NCBI GenBank assembly: GCA_016199835.1
Contig: JACQFX010000019.1
Location: 1 to 64,000 of the forward strand
Length of the DNA stretch: 64,000 bases
Reading direction: 5' to 3'
From: Nitrosomonadales bacterium
GTDB lineage: Bacteria; Pseudomonadota; Gammaproteobacteria; Burkholderiales; Gallionellaceae
Shown here: positions 1 through 7,774 of the stretch, piece after piece
Layout: every line of letters starts with the position of its first letter
Numbering within the stretch: the first letter of the stretch is position 1
Position numbers and translations under genes: made by a program
The notes under the pieces: model-generated
Told to the model about the DNA's origin: nothing
Database searches by the model: none
The model's input: only the letters and a program-made list of their open reading frames with translations

Positions 1-94
1 TGGTGCGCTGTGTCGCAACCAGATTTCGAGAACCAAGTACGCTTGGCATTGCGGGCAAGGGATTGCAGCAAAAGAAAAGGCGGGGGCGACCGCA

Positions 95-141
95 GAAATT
101 TACTCGCCCCTATTGACGGGGGAGGCTAATGGGTGACCCCG
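95..141. repeat. 47-bp dispersed repeat, copy 1
   Basis: A 47-bp stretch that recurs without mismatch at 20562-20608, just upstream of the FapA-family gene. Here it forms the 3' end of the small cassette ORF and supplies its stop codon. Both copies end in the word TGACCCCG. It looks like part of a small mobile or repetitive element rather than coding sequence. Confidence 0.85.
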
Positions 142-322
142 ACTTGCGGCATGACCCCGACTTGCGGCATAGAAAAAGACGCTGCACTTTTGCAGCCTTC
201 GGACGCATTGCTAACCAAACGAGAAAGTAGGCTAATGCAGCACCCGCAAGAGGTTCAACAAGAAATTTCAAGAAGAATACAAAAGGGTGTTCAATTAAAG
301 CGTTAATAATCGCAGTGTTCAT
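110..322 (-). CDS. small membrane protein of a gene cassette, 3' end altered by a repeat
   Basis: A 70-residue protein of unknown function. Residues 1-50 are hydrophobic and fit one or two membrane segments. It begins 25 bases inside the cassette boundary defined by the attC site at 347-409, with a good ribosome-binding site (AAGAGGAG) 13 bases before the ATG, which is typical of integron cassette genes. The last ~19 residues (a doubled CRKSGS, then PISLPRQ) come from a tandem 18-bp repeat and the 47-bp repeat, so the original C-terminus and this cassette's own attC were probably lost or displaced. Expression is plausible from the ribosome-binding site; function cannot be assigned. Confidence 0.5.
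   Translation of the reverse strand: MNTAIINALIEHPFVFFLKFLVEPLAGAALAYFLVWLAMRPKAAKVQRLFLCRKSGSCRKSGSPISLPRQ
135..170. repeat. 18-bp tandem duplication
   Basis: Two adjacent exact copies of GACCCCGACTTGCGGCAT (135-152 and 153-170) overlap the end of the 47-bp repeat. They encode part of the doubled CRKSGS peptide at the end of the small cassette ORF. Confidence 0.9.
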
Positions 323-346
323 AAGCTATGCGCTCCTCTTAATAAT

Positions 347-409
347 GCCCAACGTAAAATTAACCGGCTCCGCGCTTTTGCGGAGTCCGGGTTGAATGTC
401 GGGTTGGGC
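347..409 (-). other. integron attC recombination site (59-base element)
   Basis: The outer boxes GCCCAAC (347-353) and GTTGGGC (403-409) are perfect complements and match the RYYYAAC and GTTRRRY consensus. Inside them, CCGGCTCCGC (364-373) pairs with GCGGAGTCCGG (380-390), leaving one extrahelical base (386) and a 6-base loop, which is the folded structure recognised by integron integrases. The site begins 3 bases after the stop codon of the 413-826 gene, the normal arrangement on the minus strand. The length of 63 bp is typical. Confidence 0.9.
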
Positions 410-412
410 ATC

Positions 413-826
413 TCAAACCTCCAGCCCAATTCCAACGGTCACGAGAGTTCCTCCAATCGCAGCCGCTGTGGCCGATGCAATCAATGCCCCCCAAACAATT
501 CGCCGCCATAACATTTGCTTTCCGGTGTCCTTGAATGCGTGATTAACATAGGTATGCTGGGCAAAGAACGCAATGGTCGCAACAAACGCACCCACGAGAA
601 AGCACGCAAGCCCACCAACTGCGTATGGCTTGAAGCACCGATACACGGGCTTTTCAACCAAAGCCTGAACGAAGGCAAGCATTGCAACAACAGCACCGCC
701 ATTTAGTACAGCCAAACCTTTCGCGCCATTTGAAATCAGGTCGTGCATCCGATCAATGACTCGCATGCGAGTGTCGTGAGCAAGTTGCTGTTGCAGTATG
801 GTCTGATTGTCAGTATCGCGGCTCAT
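413..826 (-). CDS. hypothetical integral membrane protein, integron cassette gene
   Basis: A 137-residue protein with no recognised family. It has a polar N-terminus (about residues 1-35) and three hydrophobic segments, at about 38-57, 66-90 and 108-132, so it is probably an inner-membrane protein. Its stop codon lies 3 bases from the attC site. Upstream, at 866-872, is a second GTTGGGC core (minus strand), so the gene fills a complete mobile cassette of about 519 bp (353-871). Base composition is closer to 50% GC than the flanking housekeeping genes, consistent with cassette transfer. Cassette membrane proteins are common and rarely characterised. Confidence 0.75.
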   Translation of the reverse strand: MSRDTDNQTILQQQLAHDTRMRVIDRMHDLISNGAKGLAVLNGGAVVAMLAFVQALVEKPVYRCFKPYAVGGLACFLVGAFVATIAFFAQHTYVNHAFKDTGKQMLWRRIVWGALIASATAAAIGGTLVTVGIGLEV

Positions 827-865
827 AGCAGTTTTTTAGTTTCAGCACGGCACGTGCTTTGAGAT

Positions 866-872
866 GCCCAAC
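866..872 (-). other. upstream cassette boundary, GTTRRRY core
   Basis: On the minus strand this is GTTGGGC preceded by AC, matching the integron crossover core. It bounds the 413-826 cassette on its upstream side. The next ~70 bases (873-945) hold no matching RYYYAAC box, so this is not a full attC. It may be an attI-like or secondary-site junction. The flanking bases contain short inverted repeats (TGAAATAG at 874-881 with CTATTTCA at 911-918, and the palindrome GAAAACGTTTTC at 881-892). Confidence 0.55.
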
Positions 873-993
873 GTGAAATAGAAAACGTTTTCATAGTGCG
901 GGCATGCTGCCTATTTCAGTTCGCACTGTCAACGCCGCTGAAGGTCTATGCATTTTTTCATCACCTTAGCAGTTCTGCTGGTTTGCCATCCCT

Positions 994-1011
994 TTTTAGG
1001 GCGACCTAAAA
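994..1011. terminator. possible stem-loop terminator
   Basis: TTTTAGG, loop GCGA, CCTAAAA form a perfect 7-bp stem about 100 bases beyond the stop of the membrane protein gene at 1115. There is no separate U-run beyond the arms, so termination activity is uncertain. Nothing else is recognised in 873-1114. Confidence 0.3.
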
Positions 1012-1114
1012 TTTCGCGGATGAATGTTCAAGCTGTTTCTCAGGATTCGCCCAAGCTACTCGACCGCATGCGCGCCGAAATTCGGGGGCCTGCCTGTGCG
1101 ATGTGCAAGATAGA

Positions 1115-1888
1115 TCAGAAATGCGCCTGGTCGTCGCGCGGGATGACTTCGCCTTCGACCGCAGGCGCTGCTTCTTCCTGCATCGGGAACAGGTCGCGGT
1201 AGCCGGCATACATCGAGGTCAGCATTACCGGCAGCAGGATCAGCCAGCCCAGCATCATCGGCATGCTGGCCACCAGGCCGAACAGGATGATGGCGATGCC
1301 GTAGATGGACAGCGCGCCGACGTTGCGCAAACAGGCGCGCAGGCTGGCTTTCAGCGCGGGGATGGGATGCATCTTGTTGAACAGCACCAGCATGGGCGCG
1401 AACTGCATCGCCAGCAGCAGCACGCAGAACAGTACTGCACCTATCAGCAGCGCGAGGCCTGCTCCAGTCACGGCTTCCATCAACACGGCCGGATCGTTTT
1501 CCGGCTGGCCGCTCATCATGATGCTGACCAGAGCTGCGCCGCCGGTGAGACCCATGATGCCGAGTATCAACAACTGGCTGACCAGATTGATGCCGCCCAG
1601 CGTGACGAGCGGCTGTGAATTGTGGCGGAAGAATGCGAACAAATGCATCAGCTCCAGTTCTTCGCCGCGCTCCAGCGCCTGGCAGCCGAGCATCAGGCCG
1701 CCGAGTATCACCGGGAACAGCAGGGTGGCCAGCGGGTCGCCGACCACCGGAATGGAGGCGATGGCGATCAATCCTGCCGTGCCTATCATCACCAGCACGA
1801 TCCACAGCACCGGGCTTTTCTTGAACAGGGCGTAACCCTGCTTGATCCATTCCCAGCCGTTGGCGGCTTCTACCTTGCGAGCTTCCAT
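1115..1888 (-). CDS. BPSS1780-family integral membrane protein
   Basis: A 257-residue inner-membrane protein of unknown function. The N-terminal motif MEARKVEAANGWEWIKQG and the multi-pass layout match the BPSS1780 family, common in betaproteobacteria. About six hydrophobic segments follow from residue 30 to 235, then a short acidic tail. The reading frame stays open upstream into thrB, but the ATG at 1888 is chosen because it follows a GAGG ribosome-binding site and starts the conserved motif. It lies 10 bases downstream of thrB, so the two are probably one transcript with the DUF2782 gene. Confidence 0.85.
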   Translation of the reverse strand: MEARKVEAANGWEWIKQGYALFKKSPVLWIVLVMIGTAGLIAIASIPVVGDPLATLLFPVILGGLMLGCQALERGEELELMHLFAFFRHNSQPLVTLGGINLVSQLLILGIMGLTGGAALVSIMMSGQPENDPAVLMEAVTGAGLALLIGAVLFCVLLLAMQFAPMLVLFNKMHPIPALKASLRACLRNVGALSIYGIAIILFGLVASMPMMLGWLILLPVMLTSMYAGYRDLFPMQEEAAPAVEGEVIPRDDQAHF

Positions 1889-1898
1889 GCTTACCTCG

Positions 1899-2843
1899 TT
1901 ATAACCAGACCGCAGCGCCGTCAGCGGCGATATGCCGTTGCAGTATGCGTTTGAATTGTTCCGGATCGTGCGCGTGCACCATCTCGCCGTCGCGCGGCAG
2001 GTGCAGGTCGTACAGGCGCGAGATCCAGAAACGCAGCGCCGCTGCACGCAGCGCCAGCGGCCACGCAGCGTGTTCTTCTGGCGACAGCGGGCGCACCGCG
2101 TGATAGGCGCGCAGGAAGGCCTGCGTGCGCGCGGTGTCGAGCACGCCATCCGCGCCCATGCACCAGTCGTTCACGGTGATCGCCACGTCATACAGCAGGC
2201 AGTCGCTACAGGCGAAATAGAAATCGATCAGGCCGCCGACGCGTTCGCCGTCGAGCAGCACATTGTCGCGGAACAAGTCGGCGTGGATCGCGCCCTGCGG
2301 CAGTGCAGCCAGCGTGTGCTGCTCGTGGAAAACGACTTCGCTGTCCAGCAACGCCGCATCCTGCGGCGACAGAAAGCGCCGCACCTGTTGCGCGGCACTT
2401 GCGCGCCAAGCCGTGCCACGCGGGTTGTCCATGTGTTCGTTGAAGCTCTGCCCGGCGATGTGCATTTGTCCCAGCATCGCACCGACAGCGGCACAGTGCG
2501 CGGCTTCCGGCTGCATCAGCGACTTGCCGGAAAGGCGGCTCACGATGCAGGCGGGCTTGCTCTTCAGTTCGCCGAGAAAACGGTTGTGGTGGTTCGCCAC
2601 GGGTGCGGGACAAGGAATGCCGTGGCGCGCGAGATGCGACATCAGGTTCAGGTAGAACGGCAGTTCGTCAGGCGTGAGCTTCTCGAACAGCGTCAGCACG
2701 AAACGCCCGTTGCTGGTGGTGACGAAATAATTGGTGTTCTCTATGCCCGAGGCTATGCCCTGCAATTCGAGCAACTGGCCCAGCGAATAATCGCTCAGCC
2801 AGGCGGAGAGTTCCGCTTCGGAGAGGCTGGTAAAGACTGCCAT
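1899..2843 (-). CDS. thrB: homoserine kinase, ThrB2 (aminoglycoside-phosphotransferase fold)
   Basis: This 314-residue enzyme phosphorylates L-homoserine with ATP in the threonine branch of the aspartate pathway. It belongs to the choline-kinase/APH-fold homoserine kinases, not the GHMP type of enteric bacteria. Visible signs are the N-terminal lobe with NTNYFVTTSNGRFVLTLFE, the catalytic HADLFRDNVL loop at about residue 189, and the metal-binding IDFYFA motif about 20 residues on. Length is normal for the family. Its ATG overlaps the stop of the DUF2782 gene (TGATG), implying translational coupling. Confidence 0.95.
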   Translation of the reverse strand: MAVFTSLSEAELSAWLSDYSLGQLLELQGIASGIENTNYFVTTSNGRFVLTLFEKLTPDELPFYLNLMSHLARHGIPCPAPVANHHNRFLGELKSKPACIVSRLSGKSLMQPEAAHCAAVGAMLGQMHIAGQSFNEHMDNPRGTAWRASAAQQVRRFLSPQDAALLDSEVVFHEQHTLAALPQGAIHADLFRDNVLLDGERVGGLIDFYFACSDCLLYDVAITVNDWCMGADGVLDTARTQAFLRAYHAVRPLSPEEHAAWPLALRAAALRFWISRLYDLHLPRDGEMVHAHDPEQFKRILQRHIAADGAAVWL

Positions 2844-3166
2844 CAGAAACTATGCAACACCCAGCGCGGCGGGCGGAAGCCGGAGTCCAGGCTTTCCTGA
2901 CGCGCGAATTTGCCGTCGCCCCGGTCATCCACGAGGTAGTAGGGTTTGCCGATTTTGGGCGTGATCTTGATCATGTACAAGCGGCCGCCGACGCGGAATT
3001 CTTCCACCGTCTGCTCGACCTCTTTGGTGATGGTCACCTGCGGTTCATCCACTGCCTCGTTCGCATCCATGGGCGGAGGCGGCGGCACGGATGCGGGGCC
3101 GGGCGCATCTGCGGCAAAGGCGGCGCTGCACAAGCCGCTCAGGAACAAGGTAGTGATCAGGCGCAT
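2843..3166 (-). CDS. DUF2782 domain protein, exported
   Basis: A 107-residue protein with an N-terminal signal peptide (MRLITTLFLSGLCSAAFAA, cleavage expected near residue 19). A proline-rich linker and a compact domain follow, containing VTITKEVEQTVEEFRVGG and ITPKIGKPYYLVDDRGDG, characteristic of DUF2782. Function is unknown; location is probably periplasmic. An in-frame ATG lies 24 bases upstream, but the ATG at 3166 is preferred because it follows GGGGAA and opens the signal peptide. It is the first gene of a DUF2782-thrB-BPSS1780 set, an order familiar in betaproteobacteria next to polA. Confidence 0.85.
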   Translation of the reverse strand: MRLITTLFLSGLCSAAFAADAPGPASVPPPPPMDANEAVDEPQVTITKEVEQTVEEFRVGGRLYMIKITPKIGKPYYLVDDRGDGKFARQESLDSGFRPPRWVLHSF

Positions 3167-3263
3167 CGCATTTCCCCGGTGATTTTGCATGTGGGTATTT
3201 TATCAGAGATAGGGCGTTGCAACGGTGCAGCTAACACCGTTGCCATGCTGTCCCCCGGCCTTA

Positions 3264-3980
3264 TCACAGATTCAACTGCATCTCCTGCTCGGCCTCGGAA
3301 AGCTCGAAGCCGCGTGTCTCGTAATGCTTGAAGATGGCGCCCACCACGGCTTCCGGTTCATCTATCACCTGGATCAGGTCCATGTCCTCGGCGTGTATCA
3401 TGCCTTCGAGCAGCAGGGTCTGGCGGAACCAGGCTATCATGCCGCCCCAGAATGAACTGCCCACCAGAATGATGGGTATCTTGCGCGTCTTGCCGGTCTG
3501 CACCAGCGTCAACGCTTCCATCAACTCGTCCAGCGTGCCGAAGCCGCCGGGCATCACCACATAAGCGCTGGCGAATTTCACGAACATCACCTTGCGCGCG
3601 AAGAAATGCTGGAAGGTCTGGCTGATGTTCTGGTAGGGGTTGTTGCGTTGCTCGTGCGGCAACTGGATGTTCAAACCCACGCTCGGCGATTTGCCGTAGA
3701 ACGCGCCTTTGTTCGCCGCTTCCATGATGCCGGGGCCGCCGCCCGAGATGACCGAAAATCCGGCGTCCGACAGCAGCCGCGCGATCTCTTCGGTCAGTTT
3801 GTAATAAGCATGGTTGGTGGGTGTGCGCGCGCTGCCGAAGATGCTGACCGCAGGCTTGATGACGTTGAGGCGGTCAGTGGCGGACACGAATTCTGACATA
3901 ATGCCGAACACGCGCCATGCCTCTTTCGAATTCCACTGTTCCGGCAATTGCGAAGGGGGCAGCTTGGATTGCTCATTCAT
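3264..3980 (-). CDS. LOG-family (TIGR00730) Rossmann-fold nucleotide phosphoribohydrolase
   Basis: A 238-residue protein of the LOG/YgdH-like family, whose members cleave nucleoside monophosphates (including cytokinin precursors) to base and ribose 5-phosphate; many were once annotated as lysine decarboxylases. The diagnostic PGGFGTLDELMEALT motif lies at about residue 144, and GGGPGIMEAANKGA at about residue 80, with FGSAR before it. The natural substrate here is not evident. Its start codon is only 17 bases from the divergent polA ATG, so the promoters of both genes must overlap the opposite coding sequences. Confidence 0.88.
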   Translation of the reverse strand: MNEQSKLPPSQLPEQWNSKEAWRVFGIMSEFVSATDRLNVIKPAVSIFGSARTPTNHAYYKLTEEIARLLSDAGFSVISGGGPGIMEAANKGAFYGKSPSVGLNIQLPHEQRNNPYQNISQTFQHFFARKVMFVKFASAYVVMPGGFGTLDELMEALTLVQTGKTRKIPIILVGSSFWGGMIAWFRQTLLLEGMIHAEDMDLIQVIDEPEAVVGAIFKHYETRGFELSEAEQEMQLNL

Positions 3981-3997
3981 GTTTTAGCCCTTACAAA

Positions 3998-6766
3998 ATG
4001 AAGACACTGCTGCTGGTTGACGGATCATCCTATCTCTATCGCGCGTTCCACGCCATGGCGCAATCCGATTTGCGCAGCCCGCAGGGCGAGCCGACGGGTG
4101 CGATCTACGGCGTGCTCAACATGCTGCGCAAACTGCGGGCCGACTTTCCGGCGGATTATAGCGCGTGCGTGTTCGATGCGAAGGGCAAAACCTTCCGCGA
4201 CGATTGGTATCCCGAGTACAAGGCGAATCGCCCGCCCATGCCGGACGACCTGCGCGCACAGATCGAACCGCTGCACGAGATCGTCAGCGCCGCCGGTTGG
4301 AATATCCTGATGATAGACGGCGTGGAAGCCGACGACGTGATCGGCACGCTGACGCAACAAGCCTCGCAGCAAGGCGTGCGCTGCATCATCTCCACCGGCG
4401 ACAAGGACCTCACGCAACTCGTGAACGAGCATGTGCTGTGGGTCAACACCATGAGCGAGGAGAAACTCGGCGAGGCGGGCGTGGAAGCCAAGTTCGGCGT
4501 GAAGCCTGAGCGCATCGTGGATTATCTGACGCTGGTCGGCGACACCGTGGACAACGTGCCCGGCGTGGTCAAGTGCGGCCCGAAGACCGCCGTCAAATGG
4601 CTCGCCGAATACGGCACGCTGGACAATCTCATCGCGCATGCCGCAGAGATCAAGGGCGTGGTCGGCGACAATCTGCGCGCAGCCCTCGACTGGTTGCCGC
4701 AAGGGCGCAAGCTGGTCACGGTGAAATGCGATGTGCCTCTGGATAAACGCTACGATGAATTGATCGCGCCGCCGCAGGATACGGAAAAGATGCGCGAGCT
4801 GCTGACGCGGTTCGGGTTCAAGAGTTGGCTGCGCGAGCTGGACAACCCGCAACGCACCCCTTCCCCCAAGGGGGAAGGTTGGGATGGGGGTAGAAACTTT
4901 GCGACTTCTACCCCCTCCCCAACCCTCCCCCTTCATGGGGGAGGGAGTCAGGAAGCAGTAGTTTCCTCTGGCCATTACGACTCCATCCTCACCGACACCC
5001 AGCTCGACGCCTGGCTGGGAAAAATCACTTGCGCCGACCTCACCAGCATAGACACCGAGACCACCGGCCTCGACAGCATGACCGCGCAACTCGTCGGCAT
5101 TTCCTTTGCCATCGTGCCGCATGCAGCGGTGTATCTGCCGCTCGCGCATAATTATCCCGGCGCACCGGATCACCTCAAGCGCGAACATGCGCTGCAAAAA
5201 CTCAAGCCCTGGCTGGAAAGCGCCGCGCACAAAAAGCTCGGCCAGAACCTTAAGTACGACCAGCACATTTTCGCCAATCACGGCATCGCGTTCGCGGGCA
5301 TCGCCGAGGACACGCTGCTGCAATCCTATGTGCTGGAATCGCACAAACCGCACGATCTGGAAAATCTCGTGATGCGGCATCTGGGGCTGAAGACCATTCC
5401 CTATGCCGATGTGGTGGGCAAGGGCGCGAAGCAGATCAGCTTCGATCAGGTGGACCTCGACACCGCGACGAAATATGCAGCGGAAGATGCCGACATCACG
5501 CTCCAGTTGCATCAGTTTTTCGCGCCGCAGTTGCAGGGGCGCTTGAACGAGGTTTATCGCAACATCGAACTGCCGACGCGCGAAGTGCTGTTCAAGATGG
5601 AGCGCAACGGTGTGCTCATAGACAGCGCCATGCTGGGTCGGCAGAGCCACGAGCTTGGCCTGAAAATGAATGCGATCGAGAAACAGGCATTCGAGGCGGC
5701 AGGGCAACCGTTCAACCTGAACTCGCCCAAGCAGATACAGGAAATTCTGTTCGACAAACTGCAACTGCCGGTGAAGAAAAAAACGCCGAGCGGCACGCCG
5801 TCCACCGACGAAGAAGTGTTGCAGGAACTCGCACTCGATTACCCGCTGCCGAAAATCCTGCTGGAATATCGCGGCATGGCGAAACTCAAATCCACCTACA
5901 CCGACAAACTGCCGCAGATGGTGAATGCCAGAACCGGCCGCGTGCATACCAGCTATTCGCAGGCGGTGGCGGTCACGGGCCGCCTTGCATCGAGCGATCC
6001 CAATTTGCAGAATATCCCGGTGCGCACACCTGAAGGCCGCCGCATCCGCGAAGCCTTCATCGCGCCGCCGGGGTCGTGCATCGTGTCGGCGGATTATTCG
6101 CAGATCGAGTTGCGCATCATGGCGCACCTGTCCGGCGATGCCGGTCTGCTGCGCGCGTTTGCCAATGGCGAAGACATCCACCGCGCCACTGCTGCCGAAG
6201 TATTCGGCGTGACATTGGATACTGTAAGCAACGAGCAAAGGCGCTATGCCAAGGTCATCAACTTCGGCCTGATTTATGGCATGTCCGCCTACGGCCTCGC
6301 TTCGCAACTAGGCATCGAGAACAGCGCGGCCAAGCAATACATCGACCTCTATTTCGCGCGCTATCCCGGCGTGAAGCAATACATGGACAGCACGCGATCG
6401 CAGGCACGCGAGCAAGGTTATGTCGAGACCGTGTTCGGGCGCAGGCTATGGTTGCCCGAGATCAACGGCGCGAATGGCATGAGGCGGCAGGGTGCGGAAC
6501 GCGCCGCGATCAATGCACCCATGCAAGGCACGGCTGCCGACCTGATCAAGCTCGCGATGATTGCGGTGCAGGGGTGGCTGGAGAAAGAAATGCTGGCGAC
6601 CAAACTCATCATGCAGGTGCATGACGAACTGGTGCTCGAAGTGCCGGAAGGCGAATTAGCCTTGGTGAAAGAGAAGCTGCGCGAACTGATGTGCCATGTC
6701 GCCGAATTGAAAGTGCCGCTGGAAGTCGGGCTGGGCGAGGGTGGGAATTGGGATGAGGCGCATTAG
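3998..6766 (+). CDS. polA: DNA polymerase I
   Basis: A 922-residue repair and Okazaki-fragment-processing polymerase with all three domains. The 5'-3' exonuclease is at about 1-285 (LLLVDGSSYLYRAFHA, VEADDVIGTL, STGDKDLTQL). The 3'-5' proofreading exonuclease follows with its acidic residues intact (SIDTETTGLD, NLKYDQHIF, YAAEDADITLQ). The polymerase domain carries DYSQIELRIMAHLSGD and QVHDELVLEV. The frame is open further upstream, but the conserved start is MKTLLLVDGSS at 3998. About 31 extra residues (286-317) between the first two domains are encoded by a palindromic repeat and are rich in Pro and Gly; the frame is kept, so the protein is probably functional. Monocistronic by appearance. 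Confidence 0.97.
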   Translation: MKTLLLVDGSSYLYRAFHAMAQSDLRSPQGEPTGAIYGVLNMLRKLRADFPADYSACVFDAKGKTFRDDWYPEYKANRPPMPDDLRAQIEPLHEIVSAAGWNILMIDGVEADDVIGTLTQQASQQGVRCIISTGDKDLTQLVNEHVLWVNTMSEEKLGEAGVEAKFGVKPERIVDYLTLVGDTVDNVPGVVKCGPKTAVKWLAEYGTLDNLIAHAAEIKGVVGDNLRAALDWLPQGRKLVTVKCDVPLDKRYDELIAPPQDTEKMRELLTRFGFKSWLRELDNPQRTPSPKGEGWDGGRNFATSTPSPTLPLHGGGSQEAVVSSGHYDSILTDTQLDAWLGKITCADLTSIDTETTGLDSMTAQLVGISFAIVPHAAVYLPLAHNYPGAPDHLKREHALQKLKPWLESAAHKKLGQNLKYDQHIFANHGIAFAGIAEDTLLQSYVLESHKPHDLENLVMRHLGLKTIPYADVVGKGAKQISFDQVDLDTATKYAAEDADITLQLHQFFAPQLQGRLNEVYRNIELPTREVLFKMERNGVLIDSAMLGRQSHELGLKMNAIEKQAFEAAGQPFNLNSPKQIQEILFDKLQLPVKKKTPSGTPSTDEEVLQELALDYPLPKILLEYRGMAKLKSTYTDKLPQMVNARTGRVHTSYSQAVAVTGRLASSDPNLQNIPVRTPEGRRIREAFIAPPGSCIVSADYSQIELRIMAHLSGDAGLLRAFANGEDIHRATAAEVFGVTLDTVSNEQRRYAKVINFGLIYGMSAYGLASQLGIENSAAKQYIDLYFARYPGVKQYMDSTRSQAREQGYVETVFGRRLWLPEINGANGMRRQGAERAAINAPMQGTAADLIKLAMIAVQGWLEKEMLATKLIMQVHDELVLEVPEGELALVKEKLRELMCHVAELKVPLEVGLGEGGNWDEAH
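4855..4947. repeat. multi-stem palindromic repeat inserted in polA (family A)
   Basis: About 93 bp made of three nested stems. Each end is a small palindrome (CCTTCCCCCAAGGGGGAAGG and a similar CCTCCCCCTTCATGGGGGAGG-like unit), and the centre pairs TTGGGATGGGGGTAGAA with TTCTACCCCCTCCCCAA with two mismatches. The same layout occurs at 44494-44595, and a partial copy begins at 63947. It reads through in frame as an inter-domain linker of PolA. Confidence 0.9.
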
Positions 6767-6782
6767 AATTACAACGCATGGT

Positions 6783-6855
6783 AGGCTGGGGTAAGGCACG
6801 CACCCCAGCGTTTCAAGGTTTCCACATGCCGGGGTTCGCATGCTCACCCCAGCCT
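6783..6855. repeat. palindromic intergenic repeat
   Basis: AGGCTGGGGT (6783-6792) pairs with ACCCCAGCCT (6846-6855), with further CCCCAGC/GGGGTT words inside. It lies directly downstream of polA and resembles the dispersed GGCTGGGGT repeats found in many proteobacteria. No second copy was seen in this window. Confidence 0.6.
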
Positions 6856-6884
6856 TGTATCTACGGTTCCAGGCCTCTCTGAAA

Positions 6885-6916
6885 AATAAAAAAGCGGCTT
6901 GCGCAGCTTTTTTATT
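6885..6916. terminator. bidirectional rho-independent terminator
   Basis: AATAAAAAAGC and GCTTTTTTATT form an 11-bp stem around a 10-base loop, giving a U-run on both strands. It lies between the convergent polA and carbonic anhydrase genes and probably ends both transcripts. Confidence 0.8.
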
Positions 6917-6931
6917 TGGAGCCGACACGAT

Positions 6932-7648
6932 TTATTCGTGGTGTTCGTGTTGATGTTCTCCGGCTGCCTTGCTTGCCAGCGCTTCTTTTATTTTGGCCGG
7001 GTCGGTTTCGCCGTTGACGTTGATGGCATTCAGTTTGCCTGCGCCCTGCTTCATGTCGTCGGCGAAGTCATACACCGCGCCTATCACCAACAGGTGGCCT
7101 TCCTTGACTTTGTCGCCGAACTCTTCCATCGCGGCAGCGACCTGGTTGTTCACGTTGGTCTTCACGCCCTCGATGTTTTCCACGCCCTTGTCGATCTTGA
7201 TGGTGTCCAGTTCTTTCTGGATAGCGGGTTCCAGTTTGGAGTAGTCACCGCTGGCGGCAGCGATGGCGCCGCATTTGGAGTGGCCGATAATCAGCAGCAG
7301 GGACGAGGCGAGGTGATTCACGCCGTATTCGACAGAGCCCTTGGCGGTAGCGATCTGGTTGCCGATGTCACGCACCATGAACAGGTCGCCTTCCGGGGTC
7401 TTGTCCAGCATGTTGGTGTGCACGCGCGAGTCGGAGCAGGTCACCACCGTGGCGCGCGGATGCTGGCCCTTGGCCAGTTCCTGGAAGAATTTAGGGCCTT
7501 TCACCTTGTCGTAATGGCTGTTCGTGGCCATTATTTCCTGGATGAATTTCTGCGCGGCGGCGGCATCGCCGTGTGCATGCTCGTCGGCGAATGCGGGCGC
7601 GGCAAGAGCGAGGGCAGCCAGCAGGGCTGTAAGTTGTTTCTTGAACAT
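6932..7648 (-). CDS. periplasmic beta-class carbonic anhydrase
   Basis: A 238-residue zinc enzyme interconverting CO2 and bicarbonate. A clear signal peptide (MFKKQLTALLAALALAAPAFA) puts it in the periplasm, which is less usual for beta carbonic anhydrases. Zinc ligands and active-site residues are visible in VVTCSDSRVHT (about residue 70) and IIGHSKCGAIAAA (about residue 125). The mature protein begins with DEHAHGD and ends in a His/Glu-rich tail (GEHQHEHHE) that could bind metal. It stands alone, with a bidirectional terminator downstream. A role in supplying inorganic carbon to an autotroph is inference. Confidence 0.92.
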   Translation of the reverse strand: MFKKQLTALLAALALAAPAFADEHAHGDAAAAQKFIQEIMATNSHYDKVKGPKFFQELAKGQHPRATVVTCSDSRVHTNMLDKTPEGDLFMVRDIGNQIATAKGSVEYGVNHLASSLLLIIGHSKCGAIAAASGDYSKLEPAIQKELDTIKIDKGVENIEGVKTNVNNQVAAAMEEFGDKVKEGHLLVIGAVYDFADDMKQGAGKLNAINVNGETDPAKIKEALASKAAGEHQHEHHE

Positions 7649-7774
7649 TATTTTCTCCCGAGTAACGGTTGGTTGGTAGTTTTATCTGGCGTACCGAAAC
7701 GCAGGCGCAATTTTAACAAAATATTGCATAACGGCGTGGCAATCTGCCATGGCCGCTTCGGCGTCATGGCGAAT

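Noticed and set aside
866-945. A second complete attC site
   Set aside because: Only one box (GTTGGGC on the minus strand) is present; no RYYYAAC partner or inner stem was found within 100 bases.
948-1202. Small plus-strand ORF with a hydrophobic start
   Set aside because: It runs antisense into the BPSS1780-family gene, has no ribosome-binding site, and its second half is a shadow of that gene.
4025-6307. 760-residue minus-strand ORF opposite polA
   Set aside because: It is an antisense shadow of high-GC coding sequence with biased composition (His/Arg/Gln-rich) and no motifs.
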